Shown piece after piece: positions 52,904 through 62,230 of a stretch of DNA of 64,000 bases. Both the position numbers and the translations under genes were made by a program. This DNA comes from Lachnospiraceae bacterium Marseille-Q4251 (GTDB lineage Bacteria; Bacillota; Clostridia; Lachnospirales; Lachnospiraceae), in the NCBI GenBank assembly GCA_018223435.1, contig JAGTTO010000001.1, forward strand, positions 1,984,001 through 2,048,000, read 5' to 3'. Every line of letters starts with the position of its first letter. Positions within the stretch are counted from its first letter, which is position 1. The notes beneath the pieces were generated by a model. That model made no database searches and had not been told where the DNA came from. It saw nothing but the letters and a program-made list of their open reading frames with translations.

Positions 52904-55354
52904 CTATTCTGTATATCCAGTCAAAATTCCTTCATTTTCTGCCTGGCAGCGGCGGAAGGTATCGTGAATCTCTTCTCCTTCTTCCACATCCAGGATATAA
53001 CGGAACTCATAGAAACCGCCCAGATCAACTTTAAAGTTTGTTTCCCAGAAGTTGTTCATGGGCCAGGAGTAAACTTCTGACTGGTTCCGCTTGGTATCTT
53101 TTCCATTGCAAAGGTTGATTCTTTTTGCTTCCAATCCGCCAAGACTGATGAGAGGAGCATCCTTCGTGATGATGCTGACCGTTTTCTCTTTGGATGTCCA
53201 TGCCACTCCGTTCTGAATGAGATAGAAATCCTGGCAGGTTCCAGGCAGCTGATCGATACCAGGACGGATCACACAACCTGTCTTATCAATGTAAAACTCG
53301 CTGCCATCGCCTGCTGTGAACGGAAGACTTATGTAAAGATTTTCCGGCTCCCAGCGGCTGGTCTTATGGATTCTCACTGTTGCCTCAATCTTGGGCATAT
53401 GTTTATAAACCTTGAGGAAGATATCATAAAGTCTTGTGCCTTTCAGCTCGTAGCTCAGTTCCAACGCACAATAAACAGCTCCGTTTTCCACAATCTTTCT
53501 GTTTTTCAACTGACTGAAAGAGCGAATCGTTCCTTTGCTCTTTCTGTTACGTCCCATGCGTCTTCTTACCTCACAGGCAGACACTCCGTCCATCGGTGTG
53601 ATTTCATATACGCCAGAAAAAGCGGCTGTGCCTTTTTCTTTTATCAAATCAGATCCATCCTTTTTCCAGATGATCTTCTTGATGCCGTTCCCATCTGTCT
53701 CAATATGGAAATCATCCGTATCGATAACGTCCTCATCTAACCGGTTATTCGAATCTTGAAGGATATCTTCCACACCTTCAGCTCCAACATGTGCATAGTT
53801 CTGAATCGTAAAATACGGTTTCTCCTTTCTGGTGATCTCCGCAATAAATTTCTCATGAGGCTTCATGGAAACTTCAAGCTCCACCTGAAGAGCTCTTGCA
53901 ATCTGCTTTAACTGGCTGGGAATAATTTCCCCGGTCTCCGTATTCCGAACTACTAAATCCATTCTGGAAGCATCAAAGGGTTTACCATCTATGTACTCCC
54001 AGAACTCAATGTAAATATAGGCATTGGTATGCAGCACCTCGTCATGCGGATTGATGATCACATAGCGCTGCGGTTTGTCCTGACGAATGCTGACTTCACC
54101 TTCCTGTGCCATAAGAATATCCAGATTTCTGGAAATATCCGTATTTGCATTGATGGCATATGCGTCTTTCTTAAGCTCCAGAGAACCTACCATACTGTCC
54201 CAGGGCTCAGAAACGCTGGAGGAATAGCCCCAGGTATGCTCTGCGTACATCATCAGTTCTTCTCTTGCCTTTTCTTTGAGTTCTGCGGAACCTCTTGTTC
54301 CCTCGGGATCCATTTTCTCACAGAGACTGTATTTTCTTTCGGCATCCAGATAGAGTTTTACCGGATGCGGGGTAGAACCGATACCATCTGCCCACCAGTC
54401 CGTGAAATCTCCTCTGTATACAGGAATATCTTTTGCCTGTTTTTCTACTTCCTGGAAAAACTGCTCTAGAGTCACCATCTGGAAATGGATCTTTCCTTTA
54501 TAATATTCATTCAGTTTATTGACACGGCGGGCGATCTCTTTGCTTGGCGGCGCATTGTCTGTGATGGCTCCGGATACCATGAAGGGAACCATGCTGTAAG
54601 GATATTTCTCATCCTCAAGATTATGCAGATACCGTTCAATTCTGGTATGAAGCGCTGCTTCCTCTGCCGCCTCTTCATCCTCCACATCATAGAAAAGTTT
54701 GCTGTTGATATGGTCATAAAGTTCGTCGCGAATCGTATAAGCACTGCCGCTATGAGGTGAAAAGAACATTTCATTTCCAAGATGATAATGATCCCCATTC
54801 CACATCAGGACACGGTTTCCGGAAGGACCTTCCCAGTAGTAAGGAAGCGTCTTATGATAGTTCGGGAACATTCCGTGATGGGGATGCAGAGCGGTGTAAA
54901 AATAGCGGACTCCGTGATTATACAGAGCATCTGCATAGCCCCAGGCAAGACCATTGATATCTGCGCTCATTCCCGCTACGATGGGATGACCTGTCTTCTT
55001 ACCATATGCCTGCATTTTATCCAGAGAATCGTTTAACACCGGAGCGCTTACCAGCTCTGTCATGTTCAGGTAATTTCCGCTCAGACCAATCTCTCCGCTT
55101 CTTACATAAGCCTCAAATTTCTTTTTCAGCTCCTCATCTGCCATCTGGTAGAAATTTTCGATCTGCCAGTGGTTCTCACACTGCCATACAAAGCCATCGC
55201 AGCCAGTCGTTTTTCCACTGTGGATATCATCCAGAATCTCAATCGCCTGACGGATAAAATCATAATGATAACGCATGATTTTCTCCTGGCGCTCTGTATA
55301 GCCGATATCCGTATGTGAATGGTGGATCAAATAAACATTCCACATTTTTTCCAT
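52904..55354 (-). CDS. Alpha-mannosidase, GH38
   Basis: An 816-residue cytoplasmic GH38 enzyme. The zinc site HHSHTDIGYT is at 11-20 and the nucleophile is probably Asp132 in SADINGLAW. The large C-terminal beta domain has the usual length. It removes alpha-linked mannose from N-glycan or mannan fragments. AAGGAGAGAAAACC precedes the ATG. It sits between the importer genes and the ROK kinase. Confidence 0.92.
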   Translation of the reverse strand: MEKMWNVYLIHHSHTDIGYTERQEKIMRYHYDFIRQAIEILDDIHSGKTTGCDGFVWQCENHWQIENFYQMADEELKKKFEAYVRSGEIGLSGNYLNMTELVSAPVLNDSLDKMQAYGKKTGHPIVAGMSADINGLAWGYADALYNHGVRYFYTALHPHHGMFPNYHKTLPYYWEGPSGNRVLMWNGDHYHLGNEMFFSPHSGSAYTIRDELYDHINSKLFYDVEDEEAAEEAALHTRIERYLHNLEDEKYPYSMVPFMVSGAITDNAPPSKEIARRVNKLNEYYKGKIHFQMVTLEQFFQEVEKQAKDIPVYRGDFTDWWADGIGSTPHPVKLYLDAERKYSLCEKMDPEGTRGSAELKEKAREELMMYAEHTWGYSSSVSEPWDSMVGSLELKKDAYAINANTDISRNLDILMAQEGEVSIRQDKPQRYVIINPHDEVLHTNAYIYIEFWEYIDGKPFDASRMDLVVRNTETGEIIPSQLKQIARALQVELEVSMKPHEKFIAEITRKEKPYFTIQNYAHVGAEGVEDILQDSNNRLDEDVIDTDDFHIETDGNGIKKIIWKKDGSDLIKEKGTAAFSGVYEITPMDGVSACEVRRRMGRNRKSKGTIRSFSQLKNRKIVENGAVYCALELSYELKGTRLYDIFLKVYKHMPKIEATVRIHKTSRWEPENLYISLPFTAGDGSEFYIDKTGCVIRPGIDQLPGTCQDFYLIQNGVAWTSKEKTVSIITKDAPLISLGGLEAKRINLCNGKDTKRNQSEVYSWPMNNFWETNFKVDLGGFYEFRYILDVEEGEEIHDTFRRCQAENEGILTGYTE

Positions 55355-55377
55355 GGTTTTCTCTCCTTCTCGTATGA

Positions 55378-56196
55378 TTATTTTCCTGTGTAAGCAAAAC
55401 CTGCTTCAAAGTTATCCTGTAAAACAAAGAACAAAACAATCGTCGGTATGGATGCCAGCAGACAAGCGGTAAACAGAGATGGAACATCTCCTATGCTCAT
55501 CATGGAAATACTTGCCATAACCGGACGCACATTTGTAGATTTTGTAAATGTAAGACCAAACATCAGGTCATTCCAACACCAGGTAAACTGGGATAAAAAT
55601 ACAATAGAAATCGGTGCTTTTGCCATAGGCGTCAAAATATGTACCAGTACCTGCCAGTTTGTCGCTCCATCCATCTTTGCCGATTCGCAGATTTCAGAAG
55701 AAATTCCCATCAGGAAGTTTCTCAGCACAAACATGGCAAAGGGAATACTGATGGCACAGTAAAACAGGATCATTCCGAACTTGGTATTATAAAGGCCAGT
55801 CTTATAATAGCCTCTATAGATTGGGATCAAATAAACCTGAAACGGAAAGATTGTTCCACTGTAAATAAACAGAAACCAGAACATCTTATGTTTGATTCTC
55901 AGATGAGTCAAACCATATGCAGCCAGCAGAGAAAAGAATACTGCCAGAACAGCTCCGCCTACCGCATATAACAAACTGGATCCCATATAAACAAACAGTT
56001 TATTTGCCACCACGTTTTTAAAGTTATCTACGACTGCAAAACTATGCGGAAGCTGCCAAAAATTTCCCATATTGTATTCCTGCTTTGTTTTAAAAATATT
56101 CAATACCACAAAAATGATGGGTGCAAGCCATACAAGTCCGAGGATTGACAGAACTACATTGCATATCATTTGCTGACGTTTACTTATTTTTAGCAT
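55378..56196 (-). CDS. Sugar ABC transporter permease 2 (MalG type)
   Basis: A 272-residue six-helix permease with the EAA loop ESAKMDGATNWQVLVHILTP, which docks with the ATPase. The ATPase gene is not in the window; a shared MsmK-type ATPase is likely, as common in Firmicutes. It begins seven bases after permease 1. Confidence 0.9.
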   Translation of the reverse strand: MLKISKRQQMICNVVLSILGLVWLAPIIFVVLNIFKTKQEYNMGNFWQLPHSFAVVDNFKNVVANKLFVYMGSSLLYAVGGAVLAVFFSLLAAYGLTHLRIKHKMFWFLFIYSGTIFPFQVYLIPIYRGYYKTGLYNTKFGMILFYCAISIPFAMFVLRNFLMGISSEICESAKMDGATNWQVLVHILTPMAKAPISIVFLSQFTWCWNDLMFGLTFTKSTNVRPVMASISMMSIGDVPSLFTACLLASIPTIVLFFVLQDNFEAGFAYTGK

Positions 56197-56203
56197 CGTA
56201 TAC

Positions 56204-57076
56204 TCAATCCTCCTTAAATGTTCCTTTGATATTGAAATAGGAAATGATCAAAATAACTATGGTCAGAATAATCGCGATCGCAGCACCGCTTCCCAACCGG
56301 TTATAGATAAATGACTCCTGATACATGGTAAGTGCCAGGGTCTCAGATGTCCGATAAGGACCACCCTTTGTCATAACCCAGATGGAATCAAATACCTTAA
56401 AGCTATTTACCAGGGACATCAACAGTACAACGATAATGGTCGGTCGCAGCAACGGTAAAATAACTTTGGTGTATAATGTAAGCCCGCCAGCGCCATCAAT
56501 CATAGATGCCTCCACCGGTGTATAGTCCATGTTTCTTAAACCAGATATAAACAACAGCATATTTAAGCCGATTCCCTGCCAAATTCCTGTCATGATCATA
56601 ATAAACGTATTGACATTGGGAATGGACAGCCAGTCTCTCATTAAAGAAGGCGATATCCATTTTCCAGCCAGATAGGGGAGACCATAGGTAGAAAGCAGAG
56701 TCGTCATAATCATTCCGCCTACCGTTGCTGATAAAGCTGTCGGGAAATAAAAAACATTTTTATAAAATTTAAGGAAGGAACTCCTTGTGATCAAAATTGC
56801 AAATAATAAGGGTAAGACAACCTGTGTTACCAGGGAACATACAACCCAGATAATCGTATTTCGTACAGAAATCAAAAAATTGGCATCACAGAAAAGATTT
56901 TTATAGTTATTCAAGCCAACAAAAATTTTTTCTGAAAAACCATCCCATTCAAAAAAGCTCAAATAAAAGGTATATAAAATAGATGATACAAAAAAGATCC
57001 CAACAAACGCTGCTGCTGGCAAGATGTATAAATAATCTGTTAAATAATTCTTTTTTCTTTTTTTAGTCATATTCAT
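56204..57076 (-). CDS. Sugar ABC transporter permease 1 (MalF type)
   Basis: A 290-residue permease with the EAA loop EASMIDGAGGLTLYTKVILP. I prefer the start at 57076 (NMTKKRKKNYLTDYL), after AAAGAGGACG, to an earlier in-frame ATG that would overlap the hairpin at 57137-57168. It works with permease 2 and the binding protein encoded upstream. Confidence 0.88.
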   Translation of the reverse strand: MNMTKKRKKNYLTDYLYILPAAAFVGIFFVSSILYTFYLSFFEWDGFSEKIFVGLNNYKNLFCDANFLISVRNTIIWVVCSLVTQVVLPLLFAILITRSSFLKFYKNVFYFPTALSATVGGMIMTTLLSTYGLPYLAGKWISPSLMRDWLSIPNVNTFIMIMTGIWQGIGLNMLLFISGLRNMDYTPVEASMIDGAGGLTLYTKVILPLLRPTIIVVLLMSLVNSFKVFDSIWVMTKGGPYRTSETLALTMYQESFIYNRLGSGAAIAIILTIVILIISYFNIKGTFKED

Positions 57077-57136
57077 TCTCAGCGTCCTCTTTGTTAAACA
57101 CATGGTCCGTACTCTGGCCAGTTCAGCTGTTTCAAT

Positions 57137-57168
57137 ACAGCAGGCCATGAAAACCCGTGGCCTGCTGT
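57137..57168. promoter_or_regulatory. Intercistronic hairpin between binding protein and permease
   Basis: ACAGCAGGCCA and TGGCCTGCTGT form a perfect 11-bp stem with a ten-base loop, nine bases after the binding-protein stop. There is no T run on the coding strand. Such hairpins commonly stabilise the upstream mRNA and reduce expression of the downstream permeases. Confidence 0.7.
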
Positions 57169-57176
57169 TTTTTTAT

Positions 57177-58433
57177 TTATTTTGCAAAAATTTCATCTGC
57201 CTTTGTCTGAATAGTGCTTAATACTTCATCCACGCCAGCATCGCCCAGCTCAAATTTCATCAGCTCGTCCAGAGCAACGTCTCTTACATCTGACGGAGTA
57301 TTCTCATAGTAGCGGAGCATCATGGAGTAGTTGTCAGAATCTGTTGTGTAAGCAACCATCTGGTTTACACACTCGTTATCAACTGTTACCTGACTGCTGC
57401 ATAAGAAACCGGTGATATCTGTGAAGACAGTCTGATTTTCTTTGGTGAACCAGCTCTTCAAAGCTTCGATAGCTGCGTCTTTGTCCTTGCTGGTGCTTGA
57501 TACACAAAGCGGAGCAATTTCATAGAATACAATCTTCTTTGCGCCATCTACAGAAGGAAGTACGAAGGTTCCCAGATCTTCTTTGGAATCCAGTCCATAA
57601 TCATTTACAATGGTAGTTGCCTCATAGTTCGGCTCAAGCTCCATAGCTACGCTGCCGGTTGCAACACTCTTAGCCATATCAACGTTGGTCATCGGTGCGG
57701 AGAAATATCCTTTGTCCAGCATATCTTTCCACTGATTCATAACTTCTACTACCTTCTCATCGGTATAAGCGATAGAACCATCGCAAACGCCTTCATAGAG
57801 AGCCGGATCATAAGCGGCCAGCATAGCCTGGAACCAGATGAAGCCTGCCCAGGAATCGCTCTTTAATGCGATAGGGGTAACACCGTTATCAAGAAGAGTC
57901 TGGCATACGGTCAGGAACTCATCAAAGGTCTGGGGTTCTTCAAGACCATACTGATTGAAAATATCTTTGTTATAAATAATGGTGTTGTAAATGATACTGT
58001 AAGGAACACCATAAATCTTTCCATCAAAGGTCAAAGAATCGGCTACATCTGCGGATACGCCATTGGGAATTACATACTCATCCCAGAAATCAGTCATATC
58101 TTCTACAAGGCCTTCTTTTACCAGAGTCTCCAGCTGAGAGCCGCTCCACCAGGTAAATAATCCCGGAGCATCCTCGGTGCGGATGGACTGCTGCATTGCG
58201 GTCTGATAAGAAGCCGTGTCCGGATATGCAATAAGTTCTACATCGATTCCACTTAAGTCTTTGATACTCTCCTGCATCTGATCCAGTTTGCTCTGATCAG
58301 TATTAGCCATTTTATCGTTCCAGAACTCCGTCTTCCCTGTAGTTTCTGCTGCTGCAATGTTCATTCCAGGGATTGTACTGCCCAGCATAGCGGTACAAAG
58401 TGCCAAGCTTACAAGTTTTTTCATACTTTTCAT
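57177..58433 (-). CDS. Sugar ABC transporter substrate-binding protein
   Basis: A 418-residue family 1 binding protein with a 30-residue signal peptide (MKKLVSLALCTAMLGSTIPG ... AAAET). The only Cys in the leader is in LALC, which lacks the small residue needed for a lipobox, so the protein may be released or cleaved by signal peptidase I rather than lipid-anchored. GGAGGAGGATTTAGTA precedes the ATG. Ligand is probably a mannose-containing oligosaccharide, from context. Confidence 0.87.
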   Translation of the reverse strand: MKSMKKLVSLALCTAMLGSTIPGMNIAAAETTGKTEFWNDKMANTDQSKLDQMQESIKDLSGIDVELIAYPDTASYQTAMQQSIRTEDAPGLFTWWSGSQLETLVKEGLVEDMTDFWDEYVIPNGVSADVADSLTFDGKIYGVPYSIIYNTIIYNKDIFNQYGLEEPQTFDEFLTVCQTLLDNGVTPIALKSDSWAGFIWFQAMLAAYDPALYEGVCDGSIAYTDEKVVEVMNQWKDMLDKGYFSAPMTNVDMAKSVATGSVAMELEPNYEATTIVNDYGLDSKEDLGTFVLPSVDGAKKIVFYEIAPLCVSSTSKDKDAAIEALKSWFTKENQTVFTDITGFLCSSQVTVDNECVNQMVAYTTDSDNYSMMLRYYENTPSDVRDVALDELMKFELGDAGVDEVLSTIQTKADEIFAK

Positions 58434-58519
58434 TACTAAATCCTCCTCCAGAGAAATAAAATTGTGATGCTTCTTTCTGATTTCGACCCCCGCATCACGA
58501 AGTTAATTATTGTAACTTT

Positions 58520-58547
58520 ATAATATACTAACGACAGGATTTTTCAA
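58520..58547 (-). promoter_or_regulatory. Promoter of the sugar importer operon
   Basis: Minus strand TTGAAA (58547-58542), 16-base spacer and TATTAT (58525-58520), about 85 bases before the binding-protein start. Confidence 0.6.
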
Positions 58548-58660
58548 GAGGATTGGACAAAATAATTGATTTTCATGATTTTCAATAAAACATTTTGTGT
58601 GATTTGCCCTATATCTTCCCTATAATTCTGGGGGAGATATGTGCTGAAAATAATATAGAA

Positions 58661-58703
58661 AAAACCGGATCCCCTCCACTCAGAGAGAACCCGGCCTGGT
58701 TTT
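58661..58703 (-). terminator. Terminator-like hairpin after GH18 gene
   Basis: AACCAGGCCGGGTTC and GGATCCGGTT pair in part on the minus strand, followed by TTTTT. The stem is imperfect. Confidence 0.5.
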
Positions 58704-58725
58704 CTTATATCTTACCTTTGTCACA

Positions 58726-59733
58726 TCATCTTATTTCTTCCCCAATTTTCCTCAGTAGAACGCCGCTGGTATCGCCGCTATGGCACCAGTAAAAGATTCC
58801 TCCGATTCCTTCCTCTTTCACATATCTGCACTTGCAGGCCAGAGAGCGCTCATCGTCGTAACTGATAAAGGTGGAACCGTTAAACAGGAAGGGCGCTTTC
58901 GCTTCGTCATCCCAGTAAGAGACATAACCATTTTTATCGATGTATTTTTCTGCAAGTTCGTCATAATTCGGACCATAGCCGCCGCCTTTTTCTGTATACT
59001 GCAGAAAACCGTGATAACGGTCTTTGACATTCTCCCATTTTCTGGAGTAGAAAGCAGCTCCCATCAGCAACATCTCTTTCGGAAAACCAGCCTGATGGAA
59101 CAGTCTCAGCGCCTGATCGCAGCTATTGCGGAAGATATCTCCGGTGGAAGAATAGAGAGCCGTATGATGACCGGACAACGCATGAAAACCGCATTTCAGG
59201 TCATAGGTCATCAGGCATACATAATCAAGTATTTTTGCAAGCTTGTCCACCTCAATGCTTTCAATATAATAGAGATCAGCGCCTGCAGCAATCGAAACGA
59301 TTCCGCCGCCTGCGGCATCCATCCCTTTCCTTGCAGCCTCACACAGCAGCGTAAAATTCTCACGGTCTGCCGGTGAACAATTCATTCCGTTGGAAGGCAC
59401 GCAGGGGTATTCCCAGTCAAAATCCACGCCATCAAAGCCGCTCTCTGCCACCAGTTTGCGGCAGGCTTCCGTCAGATTCCCACGAAGCTCTTCCGATGCG
59501 CTCACTACAGTGAAGGCATCGGGCTCTTCCGGTACAATGGATAAAACGATCTTAATGTCCGGATTCCATTCCCTGACCTGTTTCATCTGCTTCAAAAACG
59601 GATGATAGTCAAAAACCAGTTCGCCGTTCATCGTCAGATGGCCGAAAGCCACATTGATGTGTGTCAGAATCTTTGCTTCTTCTTCCTTTACAATTGAATC
59701 TTCAATTACATAACCTAAAACTTTCTGCATCAT
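58726..59733 (-). CDS. Glycoside hydrolase family 18 enzyme
   Basis: A 335-residue GH18 barrel with the catalytic motif FDGVDFDWEYP; Glu108 is the acid. No signal peptide, so it acts inside the cell. GH18 includes chitinases and endo-beta-N-acetylglucosaminidases; with an alpha-mannosidase next door, cleavage of the chitobiose core of an N-glycan is plausible. GGAGGATTTAGA sets the start at 59733. Confidence 0.87.
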   Translation of the reverse strand: MMQKVLGYVIEDSIVKEEEAKILTHINVAFGHLTMNGELVFDYHPFLKQMKQVREWNPDIKIVLSIVPEEPDAFTVVSASEELRGNLTEACRKLVAESGFDGVDFDWEYPCVPSNGMNCSPADRENFTLLCEAARKGMDAAGGGIVSIAAGADLYYIESIEVDKLAKILDYVCLMTYDLKCGFHALSGHHTALYSSTGDIFRNSCDQALRLFHQAGFPKEMLLMGAAFYSRKWENVKDRYHGFLQYTEKGGGYGPNYDELAEKYIDKNGYVSYWDDEAKAPFLFNGSTFISYDDERSLACKCRYVKEEGIGGIFYWCHSGDTSGVLLRKIGEEIR

Positions 59734-59790
59734 TCTAAATCCTCCATTCAAATCTGTCATTACTTTCATCATGATCTTTTCTTCTTTATG

Positions 59791-62130
59791 CTATCTCATT
59801 ATATGGTATGCTTCTCCCTGAGTAATCACCTGCACGCTTACTTCCGGACCTTCTTCGCCTCCAAAGGTACAGCCAAAGCTGAAACTGTCTTTCCCTTTTA
59901 CCAGCGGACAGCTTCCTGTATATTCCGCTTTTCCCTGGCGGTTAAAATTCCGGTCCGTCACCCAGGCTTCCTCGCCGTCAAAGAGCAGATACTGGCCTCC
60001 TTTAACGGTCGCATCAAATTTTATGAGGCCTTTCTTTGTGTAAAACTGTACCTTTTCGATAAAGCCGTAGCCTTCCACTCTCATCTGGAATTTCAGAGGC
60101 TGCTCCTCAAAACAGTTCTCAAAATACCAGTCGGCTCCCCCTAGCTGTCCCGGCTGCATCTCCAGAAGATCGCAGACAAAGGGCTGGCTGACCGCCATGG
60201 GATAAAGTTCAAAATGATGATCGTCCACCTTCTTCAGATGCCATTCCGTCTCTGGTTTCCGAAGTTCTTCTTTCAGCTCGTCAGGAAAACGGTTCTCAAA
60301 CCGGAGCAGTTCCCAGTTTTTGATAGCTTCCAGAAGTATATCAATATTTCCAAGGGAATCCAATACATTTTCAGAAATGGACATGGAAAAACCGGCGTCA
60401 AAGCCTGCCGCTTCCGACAGGGCCCATTCGATATCCATCAATGTGCTTGCCTCAAACCGGCGGTTCGCCTTTCGGATCAGAAACCAGCCCAGCATTTTCG
60501 GGAACAGATTTTTTTCAAAAAACTTCTGATTTTTGATCCTGCCTTCCACCTGACCTGTCCGCATGCTTTTTCCCCAGGGTTCGCCCCAGTTCATGCGCGT
60601 ATTCATATGCCAGAGGAAGTGATGCAGCCTCGACGCATCGTTCAGGACCAGATGATCAAACTGTTCATAACAGCGCATGGCAAAACGGTTTACGGCATAT
60701 TCACCCTCTCCCGTCCATTCGCAGCCTTCCTGACCATCAAAAGAAATCTGATTCAGACCTGTTTTATTGAAGAGTTCTGCGATCCGGTCTGAAAACTCGT
60801 CCTGAAGATCGATATCCGGAAACAGCGTCTGATAAGGATAATCTGTCAGTTTATATACTTCTGCCCCCTTTGGATGCCCTGCCGCCGTCGTACCAAAAGC
60901 TCCTCTGGTGCAGCCTGTCAAAAGTATGCCTTTCTCCTGATCTGGTTTACATTCCTGATACTGAAGCAGTTCATCCCCAATCCGGAAGCTGTTCAGCGTG
61001 GCTGCATAGGCAAAGCCTTTTAATTCATCGATCCGGAGCTCTGTTTCTTCTGCACTGATCTCTTCCAGAAGTTTCACCGGCACCATGGTTTTCAACCGTT
61101 TGTCCGGAATCGGAGTCACATAAGAATCATTGGTTTTGGTGAAGTTTGTCAGCGTGTGGAGTCCTGTTTTCACTCTCTGAGCTTCTGCTTTTTCCACACA
61201 CTCCTTCAAAGACGTATCTCCCTGAGGAAACTGGTCCTTCCGGAGTTCAAAATGCCCCCAGGTATCAAAGGGTTCCGGATGATAGAGATAAGAAAAGCCT
61301 CCTTTTTTTGCATAAGCGAGCATTTTATCGATATTATCCACGCCAAACTCGCTGATCATGTAGGAGCAGACCGCTTTTCTGGAGGTCTTCAGCCATTCAC
61401 CATCAAGCATCGGATGCGGAAGCCCCTCGCCCATTTCTATTTCTCCGATCACCGCAAGAGCCGCTTCCTTTTCACAGGCAAAAAGAGCAAAGCTGCAGCC
61501 TTTGATATCCGCATCGTCTCTTTCAAGCTTCGGAGCCGGAATACAGTTTTCCGCATAGCATACGGTCTTTATTCTGTCCCGGCGCCTGTTCTCACAATAT
61601 AACTGCAGAACGCTTCCAAAAGGCATATCGTAAGCTGCTGCCATGGAAAAATCCAAGGCAGAAACGGTCAGTTCCGACGTCGGTGTTTCTTTTCTGTAAA
61701 TCACCTGATCTTTCAGTTCATAAGGAAAACCTGCAAGAGTTTTCACATTCAAAGCCTGGATTCCTATCGCTGCCATTCCCCCCTGAACGACACCGATAAC
61801 ATCTCCGACCACTTCATTCAGGCTTGTCACGATAGGTCCTATTTCCAGAAAATCAAAAGAATCCGGGCACTCCAGAACGGTAAAAACCGTATATGTTTCT
61901 TTTTCTGTCACCTGCATGACCAGAGGTTCTTCCGTTTTTTCCCAGTGATAAAGAATCCGCTCCTTTTCCCGGTCCACCAGACGAATCCCGACTTCCTTTC
62001 CATCCCGGAAAGCCCGTATCAGCCAGGAAAACTGTCCTTTCGGAAAAATTGATCCGTCTCTGAAAGACAGCTCTTCAATCTGTCCGTTTCCTAAAAGTTT
62101 CAGTTCGCCTTCTCCAATTCTTATCTTCAT
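59791..62130 (-). CDS. Large uncharacterised protein, possible glycosidase
   Basis: A 779-residue cytoplasmic protein that I do not assign to a family. The first 250 residues look like beta-sandwich (supersandwich-like). A probable barrel follows (about 260-600), with KKGGFSYLYHPEPFDTWGHF, then LNQISFDGQEGCEWTGEGEY, which offers Asp and Glu candidates at strand ends, and LMDIEWALSEAAGFDAGFSM. A C-terminal beta domain ends the chain. The layout resembles large exo-glycosidases or lyases. It sits between GH18 and importer genes, so a glycan substrate is likely. Confidence 0.6.
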   Translation of the reverse strand: MKIRIGEGELKLLGNGQIEELSFRDGSIFPKGQFSWLIRAFRDGKEVGIRLVDREKERILYHWEKTEEPLVMQVTEKETYTVFTVLECPDSFDFLEIGPIVTSLNEVVGDVIGVVQGGMAAIGIQALNVKTLAGFPYELKDQVIYRKETPTSELTVSALDFSMAAAYDMPFGSVLQLYCENRRRDRIKTVCYAENCIPAPKLERDDADIKGCSFALFACEKEAALAVIGEIEMGEGLPHPMLDGEWLKTSRKAVCSYMISEFGVDNIDKMLAYAKKGGFSYLYHPEPFDTWGHFELRKDQFPQGDTSLKECVEKAEAQRVKTGLHTLTNFTKTNDSYVTPIPDKRLKTMVPVKLLEEISAEETELRIDELKGFAYAATLNSFRIGDELLQYQECKPDQEKGILLTGCTRGAFGTTAAGHPKGAEVYKLTDYPYQTLFPDIDLQDEFSDRIAELFNKTGLNQISFDGQEGCEWTGEGEYAVNRFAMRCYEQFDHLVLNDASRLHHFLWHMNTRMNWGEPWGKSMRTGQVEGRIKNQKFFEKNLFPKMLGWFLIRKANRRFEASTLMDIEWALSEAAGFDAGFSMSISENVLDSLGNIDILLEAIKNWELLRFENRFPDELKEELRKPETEWHLKKVDDHHFELYPMAVSQPFVCDLLEMQPGQLGGADWYFENCFEEQPLKFQMRVEGYGFIEKVQFYTKKGLIKFDATVKGGQYLLFDGEEAWVTDRNFNRQGKAEYTGSCPLVKGKDSFSFGCTFGGEEGPEVSVQVITQGEAYHIMR

Positions 62131-62185
62131 CTTTTTCCACCTTTTATTCAGTCAGATTCCGGATTTTAGAAATTTCTTTCCTTTT

Positions 62186-62220
62186 AAAAAGACGGCGTGA
62201 CAGAATCCACGCCGTCTTTT
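62186..62220 (-). terminator. Terminator after the importer pseudogene
   Basis: AAGACGGCGTG and CACGCCGTCTT form a perfect stem with an eight-base loop, followed by TTTTT on the minus strand. Confidence 0.88.
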
Positions 62221-62230
62221 ATTTTTTTTA

